NCBI GenBank assembly: GCA_029783825.1
Contig: JAREIK010012222.1
Coordinates: 61,384 to 125,383, forward strand
Length of the DNA: 64,000 nt
Reading direction: 5' to 3'
Source: Sapria himalayana
Taxonomy: Eukaryota > Streptophyta > Magnoliopsida > Malpighiales > Rafflesiaceae
Shown: positions 12,738-25,488 of the stretch, one piece after another
How positions within the stretch are numbered: position 1 is the first letter of the stretch
Layout of the letters: each line of letters opens with the position of its first letter
The notes under the pieces: generated by a model
The model's input: the letters and a program-made list of their open reading frames with translations, nothing else
Databases searched by the model: none
What the model was told of the DNA's origin: nothing
Program-made: the position numbers and the translations under genes

Positions 12738-13448
12738 ACCACGTGGAAAACCCTTGCTAGGCGAAAACTTGGCAATAACTCGGCGAAAAATCTCCTGCGG
12801 TTTTCTCTAGATTTCTCTCTCGCGATTTACCTTAAATTAACTGTTATGTGAATTGCTTCGTGTATTGCTATTTGATTTAACTTCTCTCGCATTTTCTATA
12901 ACGTTTTCATCTTGCGAATATCTTGGATAAACTGTTAATTTGGATTGTTGGGTGAAATATCGCGTAAATTGCTTAGTGAACTGCTATTGTATGTTATATT
13001 TGTAAAGCGTTATTATGAGAAATTGCTAGTTTTTACGCAACGAAGTGTTCATTGATTCTCTCGTGAAATTAAGAATATTTATAAAAAGGAAAACTGTAAT
13101 GGGCATGAAGTAATACGGGCGAACAGGAACAACAACACTTGTAAGAAATATTAAGCTAGTAGAAGCCGGAAGCCTTTGTTCCTCTCGCTTTTTTTTCATG
13201 TGTTATTAAGTCTTTTGTGATTTCTGTGCAAATATTATGTTTTCTGGAGTAAACGGTTATTAAGTCTCCTGGGATTTCCTGTGTTATTAAGCCTTGGTTC
13301 CTCTAGAAATATTAGTTTTCTGGAGTAAACGGTTCGGCGAACAGTGGTGGGAATTTCTGTGCAAGCTGCTCTGGGATTCACTGTTCGAAAGTGTAAGTTT
13401 ATGTCTAGATTGTGACTCCACTACTGTTCAAACCTAGTCCAAAACAAG
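12738..13448 (+). promoter_or_regulatory. LINE 5' untranslated/promoter region with internal repeats
   Basis: A leader before the ORF1 ATG. TTTCTGGAGTAAACGGTT occurs at 13,241-13,258 and again at 13,317-13,334 (76-bp step). GTTATTAAG recurs near 13,202, 13,256 and 13,283, and a CCTTTGTTCCTCT / CCTTGGTTCCTCT pair is present. Internal promoters lie in this part of LINEs, and tandem leader monomers are known in some L1 lineages. Promoter activity here is inferred. Confidence 0.5.
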
Positions 13449-14384
13449 ATGAGTATGGAAAAATCTGACTTATGCATAAATAAGTCGTTTGCTTCGATGG
13501 TAAAGGGAACCGTGCCGATTTCACGTATCCAAGGGAATAGAAATGGGCACCCGGCCATCATCTTCTCAGCTGAGGAATCTCGTAGGCTCTTAGAGCCATT
13601 CGAATACACGCTCGTTGGTAAGTTCTCTCACGGTAGGCCTCGTGCGATTGGAGTTCAGAAATTCATTGACAATTTAAAGCTCAAGGGGAAGGTGAAATTT
13701 GCTGATTTCGATGCCAAGCATGTCGTGCTCCAATGCTCTCTACTAGAAGACCAATATCATCTATGGCAGCGTGGTTTATGGCAAGTTGATGGCTTCCCCA
13801 TGCGTATACTGAAGTGGACAAAGGAGTTTACTCCTCTTGAAGAGCTGCCTATAGCTCCGTTATGGTTTACATTGCTTTATTTGCCACTTCATCTCTTCTC
13901 TGAATCATCTCTCTATGCAATTTCATCGTGCTTGGGTAAGCCCATGTTAAGAGATGAAGCCACAAGAACCATGTCTAGGCCGAATAAAGCACGTGTATGT
14001 GTCGAGCTAAACCGCTTAACTAAACCGCCTAATAAAGTATGGATAGGTAGTGGGGAAGGGGAACAGGCCGAGGGGTATTGGCAAACTGTCATCCCCGTAT
14101 GCTTCCCTTCCTACTGTACAAAGTGTAAGAGGCTCGGGCATGATATTTTATCGTGTAAGGTGGTGAAAGAAGACGGGCAGCAGCATGAGGGAGGAGGTAG
14201 GAAGGAGATGCAATGGGTAAGGAAAGAGGAGGCTTCGGTTCTAAATATCCAGCCGAAGGGAGATCTGAATAATGGAATAATTTCAAGCATCCCTCCAGAT
14301 TATCCAAACATTACCCAGGATGAAGGAACCTCGAAAGAGCCGAACGTGGGGATAGAGAATGAGGTTAGCTTAAATAAAGGATGA
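13449..14384 (+). CDS. LINE ORF1: DUF4283 domain and CCHC zinc knuckle
   Basis: The 311-codon open frame resembles the nucleic-acid-binding protein encoded upstream of plant LINE polymerases, which coats the element RNA. Residues about 35-190 match the DUF4283 pattern (SRRLLEPFEYTLVGKFSHGR, FPMRILKW, PIAPLWFTLLYLP). A zinc knuckle of the form C-x2-C-x4-H-x4-C is formed by C223, C226, H231 and C236. The ATG opens the first long frame and precedes the conserved domain by about 30 residues. The frame stops after NKG, and an acidic C-terminal extension follows in another frame (14,412-14,809), so the original protein was longer. The open part may survive by chance in a dead element. Confidence 0.8.
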   Translation: MSMEKSDLCINKSFASMVKGTVPISRIQGNRNGHPAIIFSAEESRRLLEPFEYTLVGKFSHGRPRAIGVQKFIDNLKLKGKVKFADFDAKHVVLQCSLLEDQYHLWQRGLWQVDGFPMRILKWTKEFTPLEELPIAPLWFTLLYLPLHLFSESSLYAISSCLGKPMLRDEATRTMSRPNKARVCVELNRLTKPPNKVWIGSGEGEQAEGYWQTVIPVCFPSYCTKCKRLGHDILSCKVVKEDGQQHEGGGRKEMQWVRKEEASVLNIQPKGDLNNGIISSIPPDYPNITQDEGTSKEPNVGIENEVSLNKG

Positions 14385-14411
14385 GAGGAGGTAAAACACA
14401 AGAGAAAATAT

Positions 14412-14809
14412 AAAAAAAAGCATCTAAAACAAGAATTGTATTGAAAGAAAGTCTTGATGATGATGCGTGGATAGACGAGGATCTTCTGGATTTTCCTGAA
14501 GAAGATTCGGCAATTTTCAGTTGCCCTTCAATTCATAAGAGTGAAGAATCTCAAGAAGAGCCTGAGGCGAAAGCAAAGGATGATATATATATTTATAATG
14601 AAGATTGGGGGAATCTTTCGAGAACCCAATCCATGGAGGCCCTAAAGCAAATGGCCATAGTGCTTGGAAAGCAGGTAAAATACAAGGAGATTAGGTATGA
14701 AATTCCTCACACTCCTAAAACAGTAAGAAACACAAAAAAATATGCTAATAGCTCTTATGAATCTAAGCGCACAACTCGAGCTCAAGCTAAATTAGTTTTT
14801 AATGGATAG
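14412..14809 (+). pseudogene. C-terminal part of LINE ORF1, out of frame
   Basis: An open frame of about 130 codons after the ORF1 stop, shifted relative to it, with a stop at 14,411 and no plausible ATG start near its beginning. It is rich in Asp/Glu (WIDEDLLDFPEEDSAIF) and ends with basic residues (ESKRTTRAQAKLVFNG). Its stop overlaps the ATG of ORF2 at 14,802, the compact arrangement typical of plant LINEs. I read it as the tail of ORF1, separated by a frameshift and stop. Confidence 0.6.
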
Positions 14810-17327
14810 ATGCCTATATTGGAATGTTAGGGGGATAGCTAATAGCCCCACGATAAATAGGTTAAGACTTTTAATTAAAGAACACAAAATCTCACTACTG
14901 ATCATTGCAGAACCAATGGTTCTGAAAGATTAACTAAATAAATATAGAGAAATTTTAGGATTTAATAAGGCGTATGCTAATCTAAATAGTAAACTCTGGA
15001 TTTTATGGCACAGTAAATTGAAAATTGAAATAATAAAAGATACTGAACAAATAGTACATTTCAAATTAGATAAGAACACAAATCAAATAATATCAGCAGT
15101 TTATGCAAAAAATGACAAACAATCTAGGTTGGCCTTATGGGAAGAAATGAAGGATATAGCAAGTAGAAATTTACCTTGGTTTATAGGAGGCGACTTTAAC
15201 ATAATTAGAAGCCCTCAAGAAAAGAAGGGAGGCAAACCGCCAGATAAGGTAGCCATGAAACAATTTAACGATACAATAGCCATTACGAATCTAATGGAAA
15301 TTGATTTCACCGGCTCAAGATATACCTGGTGCAACAATTGGAAAAAAAGAGGAGTTATCTGGGCCCGACTGGATAGGATTATGTAGAACATAAAGTGGGT
15401 CACCTCACAAGGGATTACAGGGCTTAGACACCTAAATAGAACTTGCTCTGACCATAGCCCCCTGCTTATCACGATTCAAAGTAACCAGGGTAATACATCT
15501 AATTTTAAATTTCAAAATATGTGGGTAAAGCATGCGAGCTTTGCAGGACTCGTCAGAGAGTCCTGGAAAGAACCAGTAGAGGGTAAACCGATGCAAGTTC
15601 TATCAATTAAACTTCTGAGGCTAAAAGCTTGTTTAAAAACATGGAATAAAGAGGTTTTTGGAAAATTAAATCAGGAGCTAAAAAACTTTGAGGAAAAAGT
15701 AGCCAAGCTGGAGGACGATTTTGACTCCACGAATAACTATGAAACTCGGATAGAATTAAGCAAGGCTAAAGGAAAATTGAGATTGAAATTACACATGGAA
15801 GAAATTTATTGGAAACAATGAGCAAAAATAAAATGGTTAAAGGATGGGGATCGCAATACCAAATTTTTTTATAATATGTCTAAAATAAAATCCCAAAAAA
15901 ATAAAATTAAAGGTCTAATAAATAAAGAAAGGAAATGTGTAGAAGAGGAAAAGGAAATAGGTGCTCTCTTTAAAAATTTCTTTGAAAATCAACTATGTAG
16001 TCAGTCAAGTAGGACAGACAATTCTCTAATGCAAGAGATTAGGATGACCATTATGGAAGCTCAAAACCAATTAATGGAATCGATCCCAGAAGAATTAGAA
16101 GTCAAAGAAGCTGTCTTTAGCCTGGATAAAGATAGTGCTGCAGGACCTGATGGATGGAACAACTATTTTTATCAGGTAAACTGGAACACGATTAAAACTG
16201 AGCTAGTCCCTGCAATTGCATGTTTTTTTGTTGGGGCGGAAATCCCAAAATCATGGGCAAAATCTTATATAATACTAATTCCTAAAAAATAATCACCACA
16301 GAAATGTGAGGATTATAGACCAATAAGTTAATGTAATGCTATGTATAAAATATTGGCCAAAATATTACAAAACAGGCTAAGCTTAATTTTACCTACTATA
16401 ATATCTCAGGAACAAACTGGATTTGTTAAAAATAGATTAATGATTGATAATATAAAACTTGCATCAGAAATGATGAAAGAAATAGGTGGTAAAGCTAGAG
16501 GAAAAAACTTAGTGGTCAAACTAGATCTATCGAAAGCCTTCGATAGAGTGGAATGGGATACCCTTTGCTTTGTGTTAAGAAGTTTTGGCTTCTCTGAGCT
16601 GACAATAGATTTAATTTATAGATGTATTTCAAGCACCTAGGTAAGAGTCCTGGTAAATGGTAAGTTAAGTGAGGAATTTAAACCAAATAAAAGTTTAAGG
16701 CAAGGGGATCCGTTATCCCCCCTTCTTTTTGATATATATATAGAACTATTAATACGAAGCTTGAACAAGAAAATATCTGAAGGTAAAATAATGTCATTCA
16801 GACAAGCAAGGAATACACCCAGAATAGGTTGTTCAGCATACGCATATGACTTTATAATATTTACTAATGCTAGCACAAAGTCTTTAATGAATCTTATGGA
16901 TCTTCTGCAAATCTTTGAAAAAGAAACAGGACAAATGGTTAATAAAAGTAAATGTCAGTTTATGCTTGCAAAAAATGCAAAACCAAAGTTAGTAGATAAA
17001 ATAAAAAATATCACAGGTTTCGCGGAAATTAAAGGGGCATTAATGTATCTAGGTTGTCCGATATATGAGGGGAGGTTGAAGGAAGAATATCTAACCTACC
17101 TTCAAGACAAATTAAGAAAGAAAATAGCAGGATGGAAAGAAGAGCTCCTTGGATTTGGGGGGAGAATTACGTTGCTTTCACATGTATTACAAAGCACATT
17201 CACACACATTTTATCAGTGATACATCCCCCAAAAAAATTTATTAAAAAACTCGAATCAGAAATGGCAAACTTCTTATGGGGTAAAAAACAAGGCAGAAAT
17301 AAACTACACTGGAAGATAGATAGATAG
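14802..17327 (+). pseudogene. LINE ORF2: endonuclease and reverse transcriptase, multiple stops
   Basis: ORF2 copies the element by nicking DNA and reverse transcribing its RNA at the nick. All segments lie in one frame from the ATG at 14,802, interrupted by in-frame stops near 14,935, 15,386, 15,821, 16,292, 16,331 and 16,640 but no frameshift. The AP-type endonuclease spans about 14,802-15,480, with WNVRGI, IIAEP, GDFNII and SDHSP boxes. The RT spans about 16,080-16,900, with SAAGPDGW, QTGFVKNRLMIDNI, VKLDLSKAFDRVEW and LRQGDPLSPLLF. The catalytic box reads AYAYDFIIF: the first Asp of the usual YADD is Tyr. Thumb-region sequence follows (MVNKSKCQF, YLGCPIYEGR). The frame ends within GATA repeats, so the zinc-binding and RNase H regions seen in copy 2 are missing. 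Confidence 0.9.
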
Positions 17328-18808
17328 AGTAATCGATAGATAAACATATAGACAAATAGGCAGATAGATAGATAGATAGACAGATTGACAGATTGACTGA
17401 TTGACAGATTGATTGATTGATTGATTGACTGATAAATATTTAGATAGATAGAATGAAAGAAATAAAGAAAGATAGACATATAGACAAAAACATAGATAGA
17501 TAGATAGATATATAGGCATATAGACATATATATATATATAGAAAAATAAATAACAAAATAGACAAATAGATAGATAGATAGATAATTAGACAGATATATA
17601 CATAAATAAATAAATACATAGATAATTAGATAGATAGACAGATAGATGGATATATAGATAAATAGATAAATAGATAGACAAATAGATAAATAGACAATAA
17701 TATAAGATAGAGATATAGACTGATAGAAAGATAGACTAATATATTGATAAACATAAAGTTAGATAAATAGATAGATAGATAGTCTGGCAGACAGATATAT
17801 AGATAGATTGTTAGATAGTTGGATAGACAAGTAGATAAATAGATAAATAGATAGATAGAAAGTTAGATAAATAGGTAGATAGATAGACAAATAGATAGAT
17901 AAACATATAAAAATATAGATAGATAAAAGGATAGATAGTTAGATAGAGAAATATACAAATAGACAAACAGATAAATAAATATATACACCGATAGATAGAT
18001 AGACATATAGGCAATTGACAAAAAAAGATAGTCAATATTGATCGATAAATTGTTAAATAAATAGATAGAAATAAAAAAAGATAGATAGATATTACATAGA
18101 TAGATAGATAGGTAGTTAGGCAGATAGATATATAGATAGATAAGTAGAAAGATATATAGAAAGTTTGATGGGTAGATAGGTAGATAGGTATTTAGATAGA
18201 TAGATAGATAAAATGATTTATTGACAGATAGACAAAAAGATAGACAAATAGATAGATAGAATGACTGACATATAGACAAAAAGATAGATATATAGATAGA
18301 TAGATAGGTAAATAGATTGATAGTCTAATTAACAAATTAATAGATAGATAGATAGATAGATAGATAGAGAAATAGATAGATATACAGATAAATAGATATA
18401 CAGATAAACAGATTAAATGATACGCAGATAAATACATAGACATATAGACAAATAGATAGATAGACTGATAGAATGTTAAATAGATAGATAGATAAATATA
18501 TAGATATTAGACAGATAGACAAACAGGTAGATAGATAAATACATAGATAGATAGATATATAGATAGATAGCCAAGTAGATAAATAGATAAATAGATATAT
18601 AAATAGATAGAATGATATAATGATAGACAAAGAGATATATAGATAAATATATAGACTGATAGACATATTGAATGATATGTAGATAGACAAATAAAAAGAT
18701 AGAAAGATAGAAAGATAGAGATATTTATAGAAAGTCAAATAAAAATATTGACAGATACAAAGATAGAAAAATTAATAGATAGATATATAGAAAAATAGGT
18801 AGTAAGAT

Positions 18809-18846
<38 letters not shown>

Positions 18847-18946
18847 ATTGATTGATTGATTGATTGATTGATAAATAGGTAATTATATATAGAGATTGAT
18901 TGTTAGATATATTGAAAGATAGATAGTTAGATTTGTTGATTGATTA

Positions 18947-19010
<64 letters not shown>

Positions 19011-21166
19011 GCATATATACAAATAGACACATAGATAGATAGACAGATAGACAGATAGATAGATAGACAGAAAGACATAGATACTAATAGATTGATAGAT
19101 TGATAGACTGATACATAGATAGAAAAATGGACATATATTTAGGTAGAAAGGGATATAAAAAGTGAAATAGATAAATAGACAGATAGAATGATATATAGAT
19201 AGATAGATAATTTTTAGATAGATAGATAGATAGATAGGCAGATACATAGATTGAAATATTTTCAAATATACAGATATATAGATATATAGATAGATAGATA
19301 GACATATAGATAGACAGATTAATAATTATTCAAAAATAAAGATTGACAGATAGAAAGATAAACAAAATGATATAATGATAGATAGTTAGATAATTAGGTA
19401 AAAATATAGACAAATATATAGATAGATAGATAAAAACATAGATAGATAGGCAGATAGATAGATAGAAAGATAGATAGGTAGGTAGATAGGTATATAGCTA
19501 GATAGGTCAATAGGTAGATAAATAAATAAATAGATAAATAACCAGATAGGCAGATAGATAAAAAGTTAAATAGATAGATATTCAGATAGATAGATAGATA
19601 AATAGATGGATTGAAAGATATGAAAATAGATAGATACAAAAATAGATAGAAAAATAGATAGATAGATAGATAGACATAGATACAGATAGACAGATAGACA
19701 AATAGAAAGATAGATAGTTAAATAGATAGACACATAAACAAATAGAAAGATAGATATACAATTAGACATATAGATTAATAGATAGTTAGACTGATGGAAT
19801 GATAAAAAGATAGACAAGTAGACAGGTAGAGAAATGGACAAATAGCTAGATAGATAGATAGATAGATACATATATAGATAGATAAATAATAGATAAATAG
19901 ATCAATAGATAAATATAGATACACAGAAAAATGATAAAATGAAAGAAAAATCGAAAGATAGATAAACATATAGATAATAAAACAAATAAAAAGATAGAAA
20001 TTTAGACAGCTAGCCAAATATTAATATAGAAAAATTGATAGATTTATAGATAGATAGACAAATAGATAAATAAAGAGGTTGACAGATAGCTAGATAGACA
20101 GATTGACAAAAAGAAAGATAGACAAAGTGATAGATAGATAGATAGATTTATAGATATATAGGTTGACTTATTGATAGATATATAGATAGTTAGATAGATT
20201 GGTAGATTTATTCATTGATAGATAGATAAATATATCATTAGATATATACAGAGATAGATATATAGATAGATAGATAGATAAACAGATAGATCGATAGTTA
20301 GATCATTGATTGATTGATAGATTTATAGATAGATAGACATATAGACATATAGACACATTAACAAGTAGATACTTATAATAGATAAATAGATATACAGATA
20401 AATAGATAGATAGATCAATAGATAGATAGATATACAGATAGACAGATAGACAGGTAGTCTGATAGATAGATAGATAGATAGGTATATAGATATATAGTCA
20501 AGTATAAAGATAGATAAATAGATAGATATATAGATAGAATGATAGAATGATTATTTAGATAGATAAATAAATATATAGATTCTTAGACAAGTAGAAAGAT
20601 AGCCAGTTAGATTGATTGACAAATTAAAAGATAGACAAATTGATAAATATATAGAAATATATACAAATAGATAGATAGATAGATATAAAGATAGATAGAC
20701 AGATAGATATATAGATAGCTAGACAAATAGACATAAAGACATAAACATATAGTGATATATATAGATAGATACAGAGATATAGAGATGAAAATATTGATAG
20801 TTAGAAAAATATATAGATTAACATATAGAAATATAGACAAGGATATATAGACAAATAGATTTATCTTTAGAAAGACAGATAGATAGATAGAAAAATATAT
20901 AGATAGATAGAAAGATATACTGATAGATAGATAAAAATATACAGAGATATAAAGATAGAGAGATAGTTATATAGATAGACAATTGACATATTGACTAATT
21001 AATAGATAGGCAGATTGACAGATAGATTGATAGATAGATAGACAGAGAGTTTGATATGTATACATGTAGATAGATATACATATAGATAAATAGACAAATA
21101 GATAGATAGATATAGATACACAAGTAGACAGATAGACAAACAAATAGATAGGTAGATAGATAGATA
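17316..21166 (+). repeat. Imperfect (GATA)n array 1, GATA on + strand
   Basis: About 3.85 kb of GATA units mixed with GACA, AATA, GATT and AAATA variants. It includes (AT)n runs at about 18,811-18,844 and 18,956-19,004 and GATT runs near 17,395-17,430 and 18,846-18,875. It begins directly at the LINE break and ends directly at the CACTA terminus at 21,167. All Tyr/Ile/Ser/Leu-rich frames within it are repeat translations. Confidence 0.95.
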
Positions 21167-22972
21167 CACTACTAAAAATAACAAGAATAATGACCAAAGT
21201 ACCGACCTAAAAAATTGGTCGGTAATTACTTAGCAAATAATGACCATTTAGAGACCAAAAATGGGTTTCGAAAAAAAAATAATTCTTACCAATTTTTCGA
21301 CCAAAGACCGATCATATTTATCGACCAAATATTTATGGTCAGAAATTGATCTGTAAATTAGTAGGGAATTAGCAAATAAAAATTACCAACATATTACCGA
21401 CCATTTAATGACCAGAAATATATTACCATGCAATGGTCAGTAAAGTGGCTTTCCAAATTATTTATAACGTCATAATTACCGACTATTTACCAACCAAAAA
21501 TTTGGTCAGTAATTCCTAAGTTAAATTTTTAGATTTAATAAAAAATTGCTAAGTCATTAACAGATAGCAAAATTTACCTCTTTCAAATTTCAAACCAAAG
21601 GCGAAACATGACTACACGGGAGCAATCTTGTAATTTTATCTCTTCTGTTACCAGATAATTTTTTATTGTTCTACTTTGGAATGCTATATGCATATCTCCA
21701 TCACTCTGAATTTTACTAGTACTATCGGATTTTCATTTTTACAAAATAATCGGGTATTAGCTTTTTTAAATTATCCCCTGGTTTTCATTATTTTTTCTTC
21801 TATTTTTATTTCACCTATATGATTTTGACTCTACACCATTAATGAAACTATAAATTCTCAGTGTAATCTTTGTTCTTCTACTATTTAAATTTTTAGGGTT
21901 TTATTGATTTCAAATTCTTAATGTTTGCATTTTGTTCTCTCCATGATGTTTTCTGCTTCTATAATTTAATAAAAATTAAACTTAATGTTAATAGGTTATA
22001 TTTTTGTTTTCTCTGAATAAATTATAAACATGTAACACTATATATAATGTTTTATAAATTTATATAATCGTATGACATTATATATAAATGTCTATACTTT
22101 AATTTATATAAATTTATTACATTATATATAAACTCTGATATGTTTATATTAACATATAATGTTATATATAAATATTTATACATATGTATTAATGTTTATG
22201 AATATCTATACAACATTTACATAAATCTAATTTATATTGTTTTTTATACTATATATTAAATATTAATTATATTACATATTACATATTAATTTTAATCTTT
22301 TATATTCTATTACATATTAATTTTAACTATATAACATTAAATGTTTATACAATTTTGTAATCATTTATATTATATATTAATTTTTATATAAATATAGAAT
22401 ATTTATAATGTTTATATAAATGTGATATATATACTCTATATTATTTATAAAAGTGTTACATATATATAATTATATTTAAGTAACATTTATAAAAAAATTT
22501 TAATCACAAATATTATATCTAAACACTTCTTTAATTATATAATTATATGCCATTATATATCAAAGTATTTTTAACTATATTTATAATTAAGTAAACTAAT
22601 TTTATAACTATATGTATAACTATTCATAACTAATTTTTATCTATATAATGATGTATACCTCTATGTATAATTTCATATAACTATATTTCTTAAAGCAATA
22701 TACTTTATCTATATAATGTTTATACATAACTAATATATAACTATATATAATTGTGTTTTACTAAATGTATAACTATATAAATGATATATATAATTATATC
22801 TTTAAATACATACATATTTATAACTATATGTGTATAATTATATATAAATATTTGTATAACAATGTAACACTCTATATAATTAAATATAACTATAATTCTA
22901 ACTATATATACATATATGTATTCATATAATTAAATTAAAATATTTGTTAATAACATTGTATATATTTATAGG
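21167..22972 (+). mobile_element. CACTA element, left end and leader, truncated
   Basis: The element begins with CACTACTAAAAATAACAAG immediately after a GATA unit. Subterminal motifs of the ACCGACC / TGACCA / TTGGTCGGTAA type are scattered over 21,195-21,515 in both orientations. The part from about 22,560 onward matches the AT-rich leader at 5,690-6,000 upstream of the TNP2 gene. It stops abruptly at a second GATA array near 22,973. No transposase coding region remains. The non-repetitive stretch at about 21,590-22,000 shows no recognisable gene. The family assignment rests on the terminus plus the shared leader. Confidence 0.7.
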
Positions 22973-24262
22973 TAGATAGGTAGACAGGTAGACAGCTATA
23001 TAGCTAGACAAGTAGACATGTAGATAGAAAGATATGTAGACATGTAGATATGTAATAGGTAGGTAGATAGAAAGATATGTAGACATGTAGATATGTAATA
23101 GGTAGATAGATAGACAGATGAAAATATAGATATCTAGATAGATAGATAGATAGACAAATAGATAGATATACAGATAGACTAATAGAAAGATAAACATATA
23201 GACATATAGATAGAAATATAGATAGAAAGATACTTAAATAGGCAAGAGGATAGATAGATATATAGAAAGATAGACAAATAGAATGATAGAATGATAGATG
23301 GTTATATAGTTAGATAAATAGATAGGTTTATTGACAGATATAAATGTAGATAGAAAGATATATAGACTAATAGATAGATATAAATATATAAAGTTGGATA
23401 GATAGATAAATAGATAGATATATAAACATATGGACAGATAGTCATATAGACAGATTGACAAATAAAAATATATACAAATTGATAGATAGATAGATTAATA
23501 TGTAGATAGATAGATAGATAGACAAACAAGCATATAGATAGATAGACACACAGACAACAAGATAGATAGATAGTCAGATAGATAGATAGATATACAGATA
23601 GATAGTAGATAAATAAATAGAGAAATAGATATATAGATAGATAGATAAATAAATAAACCAATATAAAGAAAGATAGATAAATAGATAAAGAGATTGATAG
23701 GTAGATAATTAGATAGATAGTTAAACTGTTAGATAGATATACGGATAGACAGATAGGAAGATAGATATATAGATAGATAGATAGATAGACAAATAGACAG
23801 ATAGATTGATTGACATATAGAAAGATATTCAAATAGAAAGATAAATAATTGATAGATTGACAGATAGATAGATAGAATGATAGAAAGATAGATAGATAGA
23901 CAGATAAATCGATAGAGAGAAAGATAGATACACAGATAGACATATAGACTTATAGACATATAGATAGATATACATATAGACAAATAGACATATAGATAGG
24001 TAGATAGATAGAAAGATAAATAGGTAGATAGATAGATAAGCAGATAGGTAGACAGTTAGATATGTCAACACATCGATAGAAAGAGAGGTATTCAGGTAGA
24101 TAGGCAGACAGGTAGATATGTAGACAAGTTGACAAGTAGAAAAGTAGATAGGTATACAAGTATATAGACCGATAGATAGATAGATAGATAAATAGACAAA
24201 TAGATAGTTAGACATAAAAGATAGATAGGTAGATAGATTGAAAGAAAGATAAGCATATACAT

Positions 24263-24325
<63 letters not shown>

Positions 24326-25488
24326 TTTAGATAGATAGTTAAATAAATAGATAGATAGATAGAATGATAGACAGATGCTTAAATAAACATATAAATTAGA
24401 TAGACAGATAGATAGATATATAGATTAATAGATAGATATATAGATTAATAGATAGAAAGATTGATTTAAAGGTAGACATATACACAATAAGATAAATTTA
24501 TAGATAGATAGATAGATAGACACAAACATATAGATAAATATATAAATAAATAGGTAGATAGACAGATAGATAGAAAGATATATATATAGATAAATTGAAT
24601 GAATGATAGGTAGATAGACATAAAGATAGACATATAGATATACACAAAGATATACAAATAGATAGCCATATAGATAGAAAGATAGAAAGAAAGATAGACA
24701 AATTGATAGAAAGATAGATAGAAAGACAAACAGATAGATAGCCAGATAGATAGATAGACTAATAGATAGACAGATAGATATATAGATAGATTGATTGATT
24801 GATAGATAGACATATAAATAGATTGATAAATAGATAGTTAGTTAGATAGATAGATAGATAGACAGATAGATTGAAAGATAGATAAAAAGATAGATAGATA
24901 TATTGATAGATTGATAGATAGACATATTGATAGATAAATGGATAGACGGATAAATAAAGAGATATATAGATAGATAGCTAGATAAATAGATAGTTAGATA
25001 GACAAAAAGATACACCGATAGATAGATTCATTGATAGACAGATAGATAGACAGATCATTTAGATTGAAATATTGCTAGATAGATTGATAGATAGATTAAT
25101 AGATAGATACACATATAGATAGATAGATAAATAGATAGATAGATAGAGAGATAAAAAGATAGATAGAAAGATACACAGAAATTTAGATAGATAGATAGAT
25201 ATACTTACAAATATAAAGACAGACAGATAGAGAGAAAGATAGATAGAATGACATATAGAAAGAGAAATAGATAGACAAATAGATAGATAGATAGATAAAT
25301 AGACAAATAGATAGACATACAGATAGATAAAGAGATATATAGATAGATAGATAGATAGATATATAGATTGATAGAAAGAATGATATAGAGATTGATAGGA
25401 AAATTGATGGACAGATATATAAACAAATTGATAGACATATAGATAGACATAGATAGACAAATAGATAGACAAATATGTCGAGAAATAG
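22973..25488 (+). repeat. Imperfect (GATA)n array 2, GATA on + strand
   Basis: About 2.5 kb of GATA/GACA-type repeats starting at the truncated CACTA leader. It contains an exact 43-bp tandem duplication (23,020-23,062 and 23,063-23,105) and an (AT)n run at about 24,265-24,322. It ends at the strand switch near 25,488. Confidence 0.95.

Larger units (their letters stand above)
12738..17315 (+). mobile_element. LINE retrotransposon, copy 1, 3'-truncated
   Basis: A non-LTR element with a 5' leader, ORF1 (DUF4283 plus CCHC knuckle) and ORF2 (endonuclease then reverse transcriptase). The left edge is set by comparison with the uninterrupted CACTA copy at 54,250: similarity stops at about 12,735-12,745. 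The right edge is abrupt at about 17,315, in the middle of the region following the RT thumb (KLHW), where GATA repeats begin. Copy 2 at 30,811-34,178 carries the missing 3' part and overlaps this copy over about 460 bp with only scattered differences. Confidence 0.85.
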
